From Nymphaea colorata (lineage: Eukaryota > Streptophyta > Magnoliopsida > Nymphaeales > Nymphaeaceae), in assembly GCF_008831285.2 (NCBI RefSeq), contig NC_045144.1, positions 19,175,716-19,235,715 of the forward strand: a stretch of DNA of 60,000 nucleotides, written 5' to 3'. A program made the position numbers and the translations under genes. Positions 22,261 to 34,549 of this stretch are shown here, piece by piece. The notes beneath the pieces are model-generated. The model was not told where the DNA came from, searched no databases, and was given only the letters and a program-made list of their open reading frames with translations. Every line of letters begins with the position of its first letter. Position 1 is the stretch's first letter.

Positions 22261-22739
22261 GAGTTTACTTTTATAATGTAAAATCTAGATAAACAATAGC
22301 GCATGCTGTCTTCGATGACATGTAAATGATGTACAGATAGTTGGTTCTGTTTTGGATTTATAATTGGAATGCTTTTGGATCTGTTTTGGACACAGCAATC
22401 TGATCTTACCGATTCATTTGCATTCCTAGTGATAAATAATGTTTTCCCTTCAAGTTAAGTGCTTTCTCAATTTCTTTTTCTATATGCAGAAATCGACGTT
22501 GTGTTTATATCAATTCAATCCTATCATATGCTGGAAGTTGCGAATGTTTTAAATTTGAAAAATGATCATTAAAACACAGCCACTACATTGTTATCAGGAA
22601 TCGTTTATGGTGTGGCAACGGCCATTTTTAATTTTAGTCATCTGACAACTATTTGGCATCCAACAACAATGAATTTCACTCATCTCTCTCCCTCTCTCTA
22701 GGGGAGAGAGAAAGAGAAAGATGAACTTTATGCAGCATG

Positions 22740-23825
22740 CATGTATATCAATCTCCTGCTCGAATAGACAAGTACATATGTAGGAGTTTAATCAAGGAGG
22801 TAGCCTTAGTTTTCTTCAGGCAGTAAGCTGCTAGCTGCAGGGGTAGAAATATTTCCATAGGCAGACCCATAAAATGACAAGGATTAAAATATTCAACTTG
22901 CATTTGGAATTCATGCAGAACTTATTGAATTAGGATTTGGATTTGAATTTTATGGGGGATTGATTTGGATGGAAGGATTCACTCCTGGAATCAGGAGTTT
23001 GGATCCAAAACAAAAGGTGGATCAAGGGTTCAAATTGAAATTAGGATTGAATAGACCCAGATCCAGATATTAATAACAAATCAAAGGTTGGATATAAAAA
23101 ATATATCCAGGACATATGTTGAATTTAAATCAAATTATGCAACTTGGTTAGATACATAAAAGACCAACAAGCCCATAAGAGCCTTGATAAAGCCTACCAT
23201 GGTTTAGTAACAGGCGTCGTTTAGTAACAGATTTGCTAGGCCAAGCAATGGATCATGAGTCGGCCAAACAATCTTTTCATTGTCCATTAGATTCAATTTA
23301 AGACTTTCATATGTTAGACCCGTAAAGAATCATCTTTGGTTTTTTACTTTTCAAAGTTCAACGATTAGGAGAAAAACAAGGAGCTGAAAAAACTGTTATT
23401 AATGCTGGCAAAGGATCGTCAGTCAGCCAAACAAAACCATTAGATTCAATGAAGACTTTTATGTGCTAGATTGTAAAAAATCATCTTGGTTTTTGAGCTT
23501 TTAAGATGAATGATTGAGAGAAAAACAGAGATTTAAAAAAGCTGTTAAATAATGCAAGCAAATGATCATGAGTCGGCCTAACAATCTTTTCATTGTCCAT
23601 TTGATTCAATTTAAGATTTTTAGATGTTAGACTCATAAAGAATCATCTTGGTTTTCGACTTTTTCGGAAGAATGATTAAAAGAAAAACAAGGAATTGAAA
23701 AAGCTGGTAATTAATGTTAGATACTAAAATACCTTATCATCTCTCTTCCTCTTTGTTTTTCCCACAATCATCCATATCAAAAAAATCAATGACTAAAATA
23801 AGTTTTTTGTGGTACTACAGCTCAT

Positions 23826-23830
<5 letters not shown>
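22740..23830. repeat. Repeat block with three ~155-bp tandem units, locus 1
   Basis: The block opens with GTATATCAATCTCCTGCTCGAATAGACAAG and continues through GGCAGACCCATAAAATGACAAG. It then carries three tandem units anchored on GATCATGAGTCGGCC (23251, 23414, 23564). It closes with ATACTAAAATACCTTATC and CCCACAATCATCCAT. The whole block recurs at 30735-31730. Confidence 0.8.
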
Positions 23831-23861
<31 letters not shown>

Positions 23862-23880
23862 CATATATATATATATATAT
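23831..23880. repeat. (AT)n tract
   Basis: Interrupted AT microsatellite at the junction between the 155-bp block and array unit 3. AT tracts sit at the same place in the cassettes near 31961, 35162 and 39155. Confidence 0.9.
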
Positions 23881-24018
23881 GTAAATTTTTTTTAAAAAAA
23901 AATGAAGTGGGGCCAGAACCCATGCAGGCCCAACGTTGGCTTCACCCTCGCTCCAAGAGAAGCTAGGGCTGAATATTTGGATGAGCACATGAAATAGTAG
24001 CTACAACCCACATTGCTA

Positions 24019-25100
24019 GAGTTTCTTTTCTCTCTCATGTTGTTTTCAATCAAAGATTATAAAACTACTTCTTGAGCTGTTGATGCACAAGATTGTTTAG
24101 TTGTGCTAGATTCTTCAAAAGAACTTACTTGTGAAGATGCAGCACAATCTTCAAAAGGCAAAAACTTAGTTTTCACTCCTTCATTCACCAAACCAATGTT
24201 CTTCGATGTATATTCTTTGTATATTCTTTTCTGCTTGACAATTTAACCATCAAACAGTTGAAACTAGCACAATCTCCAACACTGGCATCGCAAGGGCTCG
24301 TTTCCTGGATGCCTTCCTCGTCAATGGATGCGGATGAAATGGTTTCTGCAGGTCATTTGTTATGCCTCAACCCTTTCCTTTTGAGCTTCTCCCGTGAACT
24401 GCTTTCATGTTTCACTACCTTAGTAAAATCCACAACCAAATTGCTTGAATCATATGTGCTAGAGCTATATGGGTCAGACAAAACCAGAAGCAACATTCAT
24501 GGATCAACAATGTTTTGCCAACGATCAGCAGAACGCTTAGTGATCTTGTTTTGAAGCTTTGCTGCAACCCAGTTTCGAACATGACCAATAACATTTTGCA
24601 GCAGAACTTCATAACAAGGTTACTAAATGGCCTGCTGATTCTTGGCAAAGGATTGCTGATTCATCAAATGTTTCTTTTTGGTTTGTCTGACCCATATAGT
24701 TGCAGCACATCTGACTCAAGCAATCAGGTTGAGGATATTACTACTGTAGAGAAACGTGCAAGAAGCTTGCAGAAGAAACCCAAGAGAAAAGGGTTTCGAC
24801 ATAACAAAAGATCTTTAGAAATTATTTCATCAGAACCTCTTGAACAGGAATGTGTGCATGAGATGAGCTCTTATGCTGTCGGTGATGAGGATTGTAAGAG
24901 TTGCTAAGCATAAAAGAAGATGCACAAAAGGAAGGATGTTTTGGTGAATGAAGGAGAGAGCACTAAGCTTTTGCCTTTTAAAGTTTGTTCTGCAACTTCA
25001 AATCAAGTTCTCTGGAAGAATCTAGCATAACTAATCCATAGCTTAAGATGTTACTGTATAATCTGTGATGGAAGACAACATAAGGAGGAAAAAAATCTCT
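24019..25100. repeat. Inverted-repeat hairpin locus, copy 3
   Basis: Left arm about 24019-24567, loop 24568-24595 (28 nt), right arm about 24596-25100. The left arm has an extra direct repeat, TATTCTTTGTATATTCTTT, near 24208. The right-arm frame again reads GLSDPYSCSTSDSSNQ and KKPKRKGFRHNKRSLE. Otherwise it is close to copies 1 and 2. Confidence 0.85.
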
Positions 25101-25351
25101 TATGTCAAATCCTGTTTGTAATACGCAATCGATCGAATACCACTTGAAAATGATTCTTTCGAAACGAAATGCTCAATCGATAAGTTTTTATGTACCCATT
25201 GAATGTAGAAAACTTTGCCAAGGAGGCAATTTTATATCCAAGGAGCCTTTGTTAATTTGCTCTATAGTATGTCCAAGAGGTCCGTATTTGCTTATTAGCT
25301 TCTAGCTCTTAAGCAGGGCCTTGGATGTCTTGGAATCTCCCGTCAAGGGGG

Positions 25352-25359
25352 TATTTATA
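25352..25359 (-). promoter_or_regulatory. Minus-strand TATAAATA beside hairpin copy 3
   Basis: Counterpart of the motifs at 14644 and 20157. One change in the flank (CCGTCAAGGGG for CCCTCAAGGGG) slightly weakens the local palindrome. Confidence 0.4.
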
Positions 25360-26539
25360 TTTAAAAAAAGGGAGTGAAACTCTTCAACTTTAGTTTCATG
25401 ATTAAAGTTTCGGCTTTTTAGGAAGCTTTTTAAAAAATGTGTCCCAAAAACTTAAGGTAAGTGAACCAATTCTTTCCATTTACTAAAAATTTGAGAAATC
25501 CTTACCAAATAACAATGGATTCCAATCATCAAAACCATAAATGAAAATATATTAGCAAAAAAGTTTTAGCCTTTTTTAAAGCCTTTTCAGAAGTGTAGCC
25601 TAAAAAACTTTAGGTAAGTAAACCTATTCTTTGCATTTTTAAGAAATTTGAGAGATTGTTGCCAAAAAAAGAAAAAGGATTCCCAACATTAAAGCCATGA
25701 CTGCAAATTGATTTTTGAGTTCTTGAGCATCTATGTTTTTGGTTTCGAGCAAAATCATTTGATGCTCATGCATGTGGCTAGAAACTTAGTTAAATGAAGG
25801 ATATAAATGCTATCATGCTTTCAAGAGATTTGCCATAGTTTCATCGAAGAAATTAAGTCTTCCACCAAGAGACCTGAGTGTGATCATAAGAAATAAAAAC
25901 TTGTTTGTAAAGGGGTTGGTGCAATGGCTCGGGGGGAGTAGGGTGAGGAGGTTTGCTGCAAATAATGCGTAGAGAGGGTGCCACTCTGAAGTAACCCTGG
26001 ACCCTGGGATTAGCCTCCTGCTCACTCGATTGGAGCACAAACGCAAGGAGTGAGGTGTGTTCAAGCTCAATTACTGTGGCTCAGTTTCTAGACAAGTCTA
26101 GACCAAGTTGCATTAATCTAAATAAGATGGCTAATATTAATAAAGATGTATGCGGTCCATAAGATACATGTATTTAATCGGTAATATATACATATTGGAT
26201 GTTGTGTTATATTAATGAGCTTGTGAAGCAGTCCTTCACCACTTTCAGATGGTTAAATGTGTCAATAAGCTAAGGTTCTTGTCGAACGAATTTTGGTGAT
26301 TCCGGCCAGATATGTGGAGACAAAGCTGCTTGGAACGTGAGTTCATGATCTTGGCTTAGTAAGGGAGATTTTATAAGCATGTCTAACCTAAGATAATGTT
26401 CTCTTTTAACAGTTTTTGGACTTGATTATGAACGAATTGTGCATATAACATAACTGTGAAAGCATATGTCTGCTTTCGATTGTCAATTGAATATGCCTTA
26501 AATGTCGTATTGTTGCCAAAACAGGGCATATAAGGGCGT

Positions 26540-26990
26540 CCACTATCTTTAGTGGTTTAAAGGTCCTCAGGTTGCATTTTTAGTGATGTTGTCTCAACAA
26601 ATGTTACTAAAGGTGAGGTCTTCATTGATGTTTATGAAGAGCCGTCAACAAAGGTCCCCTGCCTTGGGGTCTTTAGTCTCGGTTTTCTACATAACCGTCA
26701 CTAAAGGCCCTCTTATGTTTTTAAGACAAAGTTACTGAAGGCAAACTCTTCGGTGTCCAGTCGCCATCGATGATGTTTCTACTAAACGTCACAGTAGGTC
26801 ATTGCCTCATTGGCTTCAAGTGTTGTTTTATGAAGAAATGTCGGTGAAGATTCAAGTGTTTAGTGATGTTCCCTCGTGACGTCCCAGTAAAATCTCCGCC
26901 TTAGGTCTTCAGTGACGTTTCTTAAATAATGTTAGCAAATGTAATAACTTCAGTAAAGATCCTGACTTTAGTGTTTTTCTATGCGTCAGT
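26540..26990. repeat. CACTA-like subterminal repeat region, unit 3
   Basis: Starts CACTATCTTTAGTGG and carries the same degenerate cluster as units 1 and 2. Confidence 0.5.
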
Positions 26991-27130
26991 AATGGTTGTG
27001 TGAAATTTTTAGAAAGTTAGGGATCGCTCTTGAAAAATTTCTATGTAAACTTTGAAAAACGCACGAAAACCCTTCCTTTTCACCGTGGGTTTCCTCTTTC
27101 CTCTCCTCTTTCCGCCGATGCTTTTAGGCC

Positions 27131-27325
27131 ATGTCAGTCAGGGAAGACCTCCATATCTCCAACGACCTGGCGGTGGAAATGAGAAAGAGTCTATGGCAGG
27201 GAGAAACAATAGAAATGAATGGATTGCCTGATGGGTCGTTCCATGGACAAATAGTTTCCTCCGTCCAACTTCGCGACTGCCACCCTGGCCATCGCCGCCG
27301 GTGGGCCGGCCGGGGCCTCGGCTAA
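27131..27325 (+). other. Open GC-rich frame, unit 3
   Basis: A 64-codon frame from MSVREDLHISNDLAVEMRKS to GHRRRWAGRGLG. It is the only unit in which this frame stays open past the MNGLP point. In unit 1 one extra C shifts it, and unit 2 is cut there. No domain is recognised, and coding status is doubtful. Confidence 0.3.
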
Positions 27326-28015
27326 ATGACTTGCTTTCTTTTTATGAATATACTTTCTGATACAGTTTTATACGGTGTAAGTTTAGTTCACTTAGTTCGT
27401 AGCACTTTTAGTTCTTTTGACCAATATCGCGGTGGTTTGTAGATAGGTCTATTAGTTTGTTTTTCACTTTTTATGTTAATCTTCTCTGCTATTTATAATG
27501 AAAAAAAAAAGTCCAAACGAGCAGGATTCGTAGTTTTTATTGTTGAATATCTGTTTGTGCAAGGGTTGCTGATCAGGGTCCCCTATATGCACAAATACAT
27601 TTCAAGAGGACTTTTTGGTGATAGTTGCCAATAGCTCTTAAGTTTACAAATAATTAAGCCAAGGGAAAAGCCGGGCGTTGAATTTTACTCCTCTCTCTCT
27701 CTTGTTTTTGTGGATTGCTTTTGTATTTAGGGGACGTCTTGTCCCTAAATTTTATTATATATTTTCCATTTTATCAGCTCTCTCTCTCTCTCTCTCTAGA
27801 GGAGAGAAAAAAAGAAAGATGAGTTTGATGCAGCAGCATGTATATCAACCTCCTGCTCAAATAAACAACTACATAAGGAATTCAACCCAGGCAGTAGGGA
27901 GAATAGAGAGTCTTCGAGTTTTCCTCAAGCACAGGGGCGGAGGGAGGGGGCTCGCCTAGGTCATGGCCCCACCCAACGAATCGAAAAAAAAAAAAAGTTT
28001 GAAAAAAGTGAAAAT

Positions 28016-28290
28016 TGTTTCACAAACGGGAGGTCTCCTTGGTCGCAACCCACTCAAACATTAAACAAAAGCAGCACGATTCCTTTGGAAGGAAAAAAAA
28101 AAAGAAGAAGAAGGAATCAGGGCATGGGGCGAGCGATAATTGAGGCACCAAAAGCGAGCTGTTTAATGCCTGTGATGGGATCGCATTTCATATAATAATA
28201 CTGCCTTAAACCTCCAGTGAACATTATTCACTGTGAACTTAATTATACAACTCTTTTAATACTCTAACCACTTTGTTCATAATTATAAAC
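28016..28290. other. Junction segment between units 3 and 4
   Basis: Sequence without a counterpart between other units in the window. It contains an A-rich, AAG-rich stretch near 28088-28115. It may be an insertion that removed the left half of unit 4. Confidence 0.4.
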
Positions 28291-28773
28291 TGGTGTCGGT
28301 GATGCAGATTGTAAGAGTTGCTAAGCATAAAAGAAGATGCGCAGGAGGATGCTTTGGTGAATGAAGGAGAGAGCACTAAGCTTTTTTGCCTTTTAAAGCA
28401 TGTTCTGCAACTTCAAAGCAAGTTCTCTGGAAGAATCTAGCATGACTAAATAATCTTGTGCATCCATAGCTTAAGATGTTGCTGTATAATCTGTGATTGA
28501 AGACAACATAAGGAGGAAAAGAATCTCTTGTGTCAAATCCTGTTTGTCACTTGAAAATGATTCTTTCAGTTCAGAAACGAAATGCTCATTCGATAAATTT
28601 CTGATGTACCCATTGAATGTAGAAAACTTTGCCAAGGAGGCAAATTTATATCCAAGGAGCCTTTGTTAATTTGCTATATAGTATGTCTAAGAGGTCCTTA
28701 TTAGCTTATTAGCTTCTAGGCTTCTAGCTCTTAAGCAAGGCCTTGGATGTCTTGGAATATCCCCTCAAGGGGG

Positions 28774-28781
28774 TATTTATA
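28774..28781 (-). promoter_or_regulatory. Minus-strand TATAAATA, unit 4
   Basis: Kept despite loss of the left arm. A leftward transcript from here would give only single-stranded antisense to the remaining right-arm piece. Confidence 0.35.
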
Positions 28782-30110
28782 GTTGAACAAAATGGGTGAA
28801 ACTCTTGAACTTTAGATGCAGGATTAAAGTTTTAGCTTTTTAGGAAGCTTTTTAAAAAATGTGCCCAAAAACTTAAGGTAAGTGAACCAATTCTTTCCAT
28901 TTACTAAAAACTTGAGAAGTCCTTACCAAATAATAATGGATTCCAAGCGTCAAAACCTTAATTGAAAATACATAAGGAGTAAAGTTTTAGCCTTTTTGAA
29001 AGCCTTTTCAGAAGTGTAGCCCAAAAAACTTTAGGTAGGTAAACCTATTCTTTGCATTTTTAAAAAAATTGACAGATTGTTGCCCAAAAAAAAAAAAAGA
29101 AAAAGGATTCCCAACATTAAAGCCATTACTGCAAATTGATTTTTGAATTCTTGACCATCAATGTTTTTTGTTTCGAGCAAAATCATTTAATTCACATGCA
29201 TGTGGTTAGAAACTTAGATAAATGAGGGATATAAATGCTATATTTGATCATGCTTTCAAGAGATATATCATAGCTTCATCGAAGAAATTAAGTCTTCCAC
29301 CAAGAAACCATAGTGCGATCTTGTAAAGGTGTTGGTGCAACGGCTAGGGAGTAGGGTGGGGAGAAGGTCTGACAGTCTCCGTTTCAAATTCAAACCTTCT
29401 ATGCTGCAAAAAGAAGAGCATTGATATGCAAATAGTGCCCCTGAAGCACCATAAAGCAATCATGTACCTACGGGGATGATGGGGAGGGGAGCGGGGATTC
29501 TTCTGTTTAAACTTCGATGGTGGGATTAGCCTTTGCTCACCCGGTTGGAGCACAAACACAAAGAGTGAGGTGTATTTAAGCTCAACTACTATGGGTCAAT
29601 TTCTAGACAAGTCTAGACCAAGTTGCATTAATCTAAATAAGATGGGTAATATTAATAAAGACGTATGCCGTCCATATGATACATTTATTTAATTGGTAAT
29701 ATATGCATATTGGATGTTGTGCATGTAACGTACATATTAATGATGAGCTTGTGAAGCAGTCCTTCATCACTTTGAGATGGTTAAATGTGTCAATGAGTTT
29801 ACTTGTCGAACTAATTTGGTGATCACAAACAAGCATTTTTTGCAAGAGGAACGGCAAGTAACTTCACTGATTTTCCGGCCAGATATGTGGAGACAAAAGC
29901 TGCTTGTAACATTAGTTCATGATCTTGGCTTAGTAAGGGAGATTTGATAAGCATGTCTTGCCTAAGATATTGTTCCGTTTTAATAGTTTTGGACTTAATT
30001 ATGAACGAGTTGTGGTACCACAACTATGGATGCATATGTCTGCTTTCGATTGTCAATTGAATACACCTTAAATGTCGTATTGTTGGCAAAATAGGGCATA
30101 CAAGGGCGTC

Positions 30111-30495
30111 CACTACCTTTGGTGGTTTAAAGGTCGTCAGGTAGCGTTTTTAGTGATGTTGTCTCTACAAATGTTACTAAAGGTGAGGTCTTCAGATAAA
30201 GAGCCAATAAAAGTCCCCTTGCCTTTGGGGTATCTAGTCACGGTTTTCTACATAGACGTCCCTAAAGGACCTCTTATGTTTTTAAGACAAAGTTACGGAA
30301 GGCAAACTCTTGGGTGTCCAGTCGTCATCGATGATGTTTCAAGGAAACCTCACAGTAGGTCATTGGCTTCAAGTGATGATGTTCTATGAAGAAATGTCGG
30401 TGAAGTTTTGAGTATTAAGTGATGTTCCCTCATGACGTCCCAATAAAATCTCTGCGTTAGGTCTTCAGTGACGTTCCTTAAATAACGTTAGCATG
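30111..30495. repeat. CACTA-like region, unit 4 (shortened)
   Basis: Starts CACTACCTTTGGTGG. It is more diverged and lacks the right end seen in units 1 to 3. Confidence 0.45.
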
Positions 30496-30734
30496 TTTAG
30501 TTCTTTTGACCAATATGGCTGTTGTTTTTCACTTTTTATGTTAATCTTCTCTGCTATTTATAATGATAAAGAAGTCCAAACGAGCAGGATTCGTAGTTTA
30601 TATTGCTGAATCTCTGTTTGTGCAAGGGTTGCTGATCAGGGTCCCCCATAGGCACAAATACATTTCGGTTTATTTCCGCTATTGCATTGTAACATGAAGA
30701 GGACTCCTGCTGATAGTTGTCAATAGCTCTTAAT

Positions 30735-31730
30735 GTATATCAATCTCCTGCTCGAATAGACAAGTACATATGTAGGAGTTGAATCCATAGTTTTCTTCAG
30801 GCAGTAAGCTGCTAGCTGCAGGGGTAGAAATATTTCTATAGGCAGACCCATAAAATGACAAGGATTAAAATATTCAACTTGCATTTGGAATTCATGTAGA
30901 ACTTATCGAATTAGGATTTGGATTTGTATTTTATGCGGGATTGATTTGGATGGAAAGATTCACTCCTGGAATCAAGAGTTCGGATCCAAAACAAAAGGTG
31001 GATCAAGGGTTCAAATTGAAATTAGGATTGAATAGACCCATATCCAGGTATTAATAACAGATCAAAGGTTGGATATAAAAAATATAACCAGGACATATCA
31101 TGAATTTAAATCAAATTATGCAACTGGGTTAGATACATAAGAGCCTGGATCAAGCCTTTGCTAGGCCAAGCAATGGATCATGAATCGGCCAAACAATCTT
31201 TTCATTGTTCATTCGATTCAATTCAAGACTTTCAACTCGTAAAGAATCATCTTTGTTTTTTACTTTTTCAAGATCGATGATTAAGAGAAAAACAAGGAGC
31301 TGAAGAAACAGTTAACAATGCAGGCAAAGGATCATCAGTCAGCCAAACAATCTTTTCATTGCCCATTAGATTCAATTTAACACTTTTAGGTGTTCGATTC
31401 TCCAAAAAATCATCTTGGCTTGTGAGCATTCAAGATGGATGAAATATATGGAGCTAAAAAAGCTGTTAAATAATGCAATCAAATGATCACGAGTCGGCCA
31501 AAAAATCTTCTCATTGTCCATTCGATTCGATTTTAAAATTTTAGGTGTTAGACTCATAAAGAATCATCTTAGTTTTTAACTTTTTCCCATGAATGATTGA
31601 AAAAAAAAAAAACTGAAAAAGCTGTTAATTAGTGTTTGATACTAAAATACCTTTTCTTCTTTCTTTCTCCTTATTTTTCCCACAACCATCCATATTAAAA
31701 AGATCAATAAGTTTTTACGGTACTAAAGCC
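30735..31730. repeat. Repeat block with three ~155-bp tandem units, locus 2
   Basis: Counterpart of 22740-23780. Unit anchors are at 31176, 31330 and 31485 (spacing 154 and 155 bp). It includes the same opening and closing phrases. Confidence 0.8.
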
Positions 31731-31752
31731 TAATGCATTATCCGCTTCCTCA

Positions 31753-32040
31753 AAACGACAGCTTTATTGATAAGACTGTTGCCAAGTCTGATTTAATGTT
31801 TTGACCACTTTAAATTTGTGGCCTTAATTCCTAAATTCATAGATGTCTTTAGACGACTGGATATATATATATAAAATAAAGAAGACTGTCGCTTTAATGT
31901 TTTGACTACTTTAAATTTGTGGCCCTAACTCTTAAATTCATAAATGTCTTTGGACGACTGGATATATATATATATATATAAAATTTAAAGCAGTCAAAAC
32001 ATTAAATCAGACTTGGCAACAGTCTTATCAATAAAGCTGT
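31753..32040. repeat. Inverted repeat with ~60-bp arms around two direct copies and AT tracts
   Basis: The left arm, AACGACAGCTTTATTGATAAGACTG... (about 31753-31816), is the reverse complement of the right arm, which ends TTATCAATAAAGCTGTT (about 31981-32040). Between them lies a second copy of the left-arm text (GCTTTAATGTTTTGACTAC, near 31890) and two ATCTAT-type AT tracts. The right-arm text alone recurs at 35190, 39208, 47722, 51866 and 53328, so it is a mobile or co-duplicated block. Confidence 0.75.
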
Positions 32041-32074
32041 TGTGTGTACCACTTGATATATATTACTTTTTGAG

Positions 32075-32290
32075 GAAGCTGATAATGCATGTTGTGTTTG
32101 ATCCTGGTGGGCTTGGGGAAGTTGCTAATGCTGCTTTTGTTTACTTAACTAATTGATGTTTCTACTGGCTATGTAAATATAAGTTGAAATTGGACCGAAA
32201 TTCAGGGCAATGTCAAGCAATATAGATATTGATTCTTCATGTTTGAGTTTCAAGAAAGTAACGTAATAACTAAACTTGTATGTCGTGTAT
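32075..32290 (+). pseudogene. Decayed exon-2 fragment of the small-gene family (psi2)
   Basis: After TTTTTGAGGAAGCTGATAATGCATG the segment reads GGGCTTGGGGAAGTTGCTAATGC and later GAAATTGGACCGAAATTCAGGGC, then a former coding tail (TTCATGTTTGAGTTTCAAGAAAG). It matches 49118-49286. A stop follows VYLTN, and the lysine-rich start has been lost. Confidence 0.7.
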
Positions 32291-32529
32291 TTATTTATCA
32301 ATTAACTTCTCCATTTATTCAAGCTTTTTATGACTGCGTTGGAGTCTCTATATATTTAGGAAATAAAACAAAGCTGCTTGGAACCCTGGTTAATAATTTG
32401 CCCCCTAACAATTTTGTTTATCACAAAAGAACTGCACAACTAATCATTTTGGCTAACCCTCGTACTCTCTTACTAATTTTTGAACATTTGCAACAATCTT
32501 TAAAACAAAATTTTTCATCATGAATGTTG

Positions 32530-34520
32530 TAGGTAAGGGTGTTATTAAATCGGAGCACCGAGCCAGCCCGGTCCGATAAGGAGTTAGGCTTGTGTTGGCC
32601 CAACACTTGAAACCCGAGCTTGGGCCCGGCCTAGCTCCAGGTCTGGTTAAAATTAAAAATATATATTTAATATAAAGTAATATATAAATATAATTAATTA
32701 TTATAAAATATTATAATTATGTATAAAACTAATAAAAATAATATTTAAAAAAAACTTATCAAGCCAAAGTTGGCTTAGTCGGGCCCACCTGAGACGACTC
32801 AAGCCACGAGACTGGGCCTAATTATGGCCGGGTACAGAGTACCCCGCCCGTTGCCCAAGGTTAGGTGTTGTCACCTTTCGCTGGTCAAGTTAAAAGGCGA
32901 AATCGTCACTATCCAGCAATAGTGACACTCATTGGATAGCGGGTAGAAAGAACCGTTGTCGCCCTCACCGGCACCCGCTATCAATCCTTGCCTGACATGG
33001 TTCTTTCCTGTAATAGATCTTTATTGGATAGTGGATTTAAAAATTTTACAATGTTTAATTTACCAGATTTAAAAAAAAAAACATTATTGAAAAACTATCA
33101 CGCACATTTATAATCATTTAAATAACTAATTTTTAAATTTTAGTCATCCGCCAATTGAAAAACTATCACCCACGATTATTTAAATAACTAATTTTTAAAT
33201 TTTAGTCATCCGCCATCTACCCAATATCCAACATTCTTAACTTTTTTTAAACATATTATATTAAAGGCAAGTGAAGTTGGGTTGTTTTCATTTCGTTCTC
33301 AAAGCCAGTTGCTCATCGACAACCAATGACCCAGCCCGGCCCAACCCATTAAATATAGAGCCAGCTTTGCTGGTTCAAGTCCGAATCCATTGAACGGTTG
33401 ATTTTTCAAACTAGGCTCAGTCAACTACAAGCAGGACCTCTATTGACTATGACTCTTAACCGACAGCAACCATAATTGAATTTTATATATACATATACTG
33501 ATTAATTTGTACTCTAAATTTAAATTTCGAACTTTAAGGTGCACTCGTATGTAAAATAGTGAAAATTATTGAAGTTTCGGTATGTAAATAAAGTGAATTT
33601 CGTGAGCTGCTACGACATGGCTGGTGGGTGCAAGATTTCATTTTCTAATTTTTATTTTTGAAATCAATTTAAAATGTTTTGACTTATTATGGTGGCCTAC
33701 GGTTCTTGTTTAGTAGTGATCCAGGCCCAAAGAAGACTTCAGAGAGAAAAGTGGACCTGGATCAACAAGTCCATATTAAAAGCTTTTAAATAATGCACAA
33801 AGATCCAAAGACCTTTAATTTATGAATTGAGAACAAAAAAAGCTTTGATTCTCACGAATTGGGTTCAACACATTGGATTATGTGAAAGGAATATTTGAAG
33901 GCATCTTGGTTAGAATGAAAATCCAAACAGAGTTGATTATTGGATCATGGATTTAGCCCTTGGTAGGAAACTGAATCCTTCACAATGGATCTGAAAAAGA
34001 CGGGGTTTAGAATAAGAGGCAGACCCATAAAATGACAAGGATTAAGATACTCAACTTGCATTTGGAATTCATGTGGAATTTATTGAATTGGGATTTGGAT
34101 TTGGATTTGAATTTTATGCGGGATCGATTTGGATGGAAGGATTTACTCCTAGAATCGGGAGTTTGGATTGAGAATCAAAGGTGGATCAAGGGTTCAAATT
34201 GAAATTAGGGATTGAATAGACCCAGATCCAAGTATTAATAACAAATCAAAGGTTGGATATAAAAGATATATCCAAGACATATCATGAATTTAAATCAAAT
34301 TATGCAACCGGGTTAGGCGGAATCCAGATTATGAAGATGTAATCGGTTCATATATCAAAGAGATGATTGGCTGATAGATTTCATCTAAGATTTGAACACT
34401 ACAAATTGGATTTAGGCTCTAGGCTGATAGTTGGTGGCGTTTTGTTGAAAAACAAAATTTAGACTTTTATTTGATATTTGCTTAATACTTTTTTTCTTCT
34501 ACATATTAATTAAGTTATTC
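32530..34520. repeat. Long duplicated block, left copy
   Basis: It holds a GC-rich segment (GGGCCCGGCCTAGCTCCAGG, CAGCCCGGCCCAACCC), a TTCATTTCGTTCTCAA phrase, a GGTGCACTC... GTGGGTGCAAG element and the GGCAGACCCATAAAATGACAAG block. The counterpart is 36260-38040. The GCCCGGCCC text resembles dispersed plant repeats. No gene seen. Confidence 0.75.
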
Positions 34521-34549
34521 GGGTTTGATCGATAAAAGCCCAACAAGTC

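Larger units (their letters stand above)
23960..28015. repeat. Array unit 3
   Basis: It is preceded by a GGCCAGAACCCATGCAGG/CTTCACCCTCG end like that before unit 1. It has the same order as unit 1 through the GC-rich tail, the TTTATACGGTGTAAG phrase, the CT tract and the GGGGCGGAGG end. It is the longest match to unit 1. Confidence 0.85.
28293..30720. repeat. Array unit 4, truncated (right arm onward)
   Basis: It begins inside the right arm at GGTGTCGGTGATGCAGATTG and continues through the unit order. A shortened CACTA-like region passes directly into the phrase TTTAGTTCTTTTGACCAATAT near 30500, so the GC-rich tail is missing. The left arm and loop are absent, so this unit cannot form the hairpin. 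Confidence 0.8.

Noticed and set aside
27678-27959. 93-codon frame near the CT tract of unit 3
   Set aside because: It is interrupted in unit 1, spans a microsatellite and a MITE end, and shows no motif.
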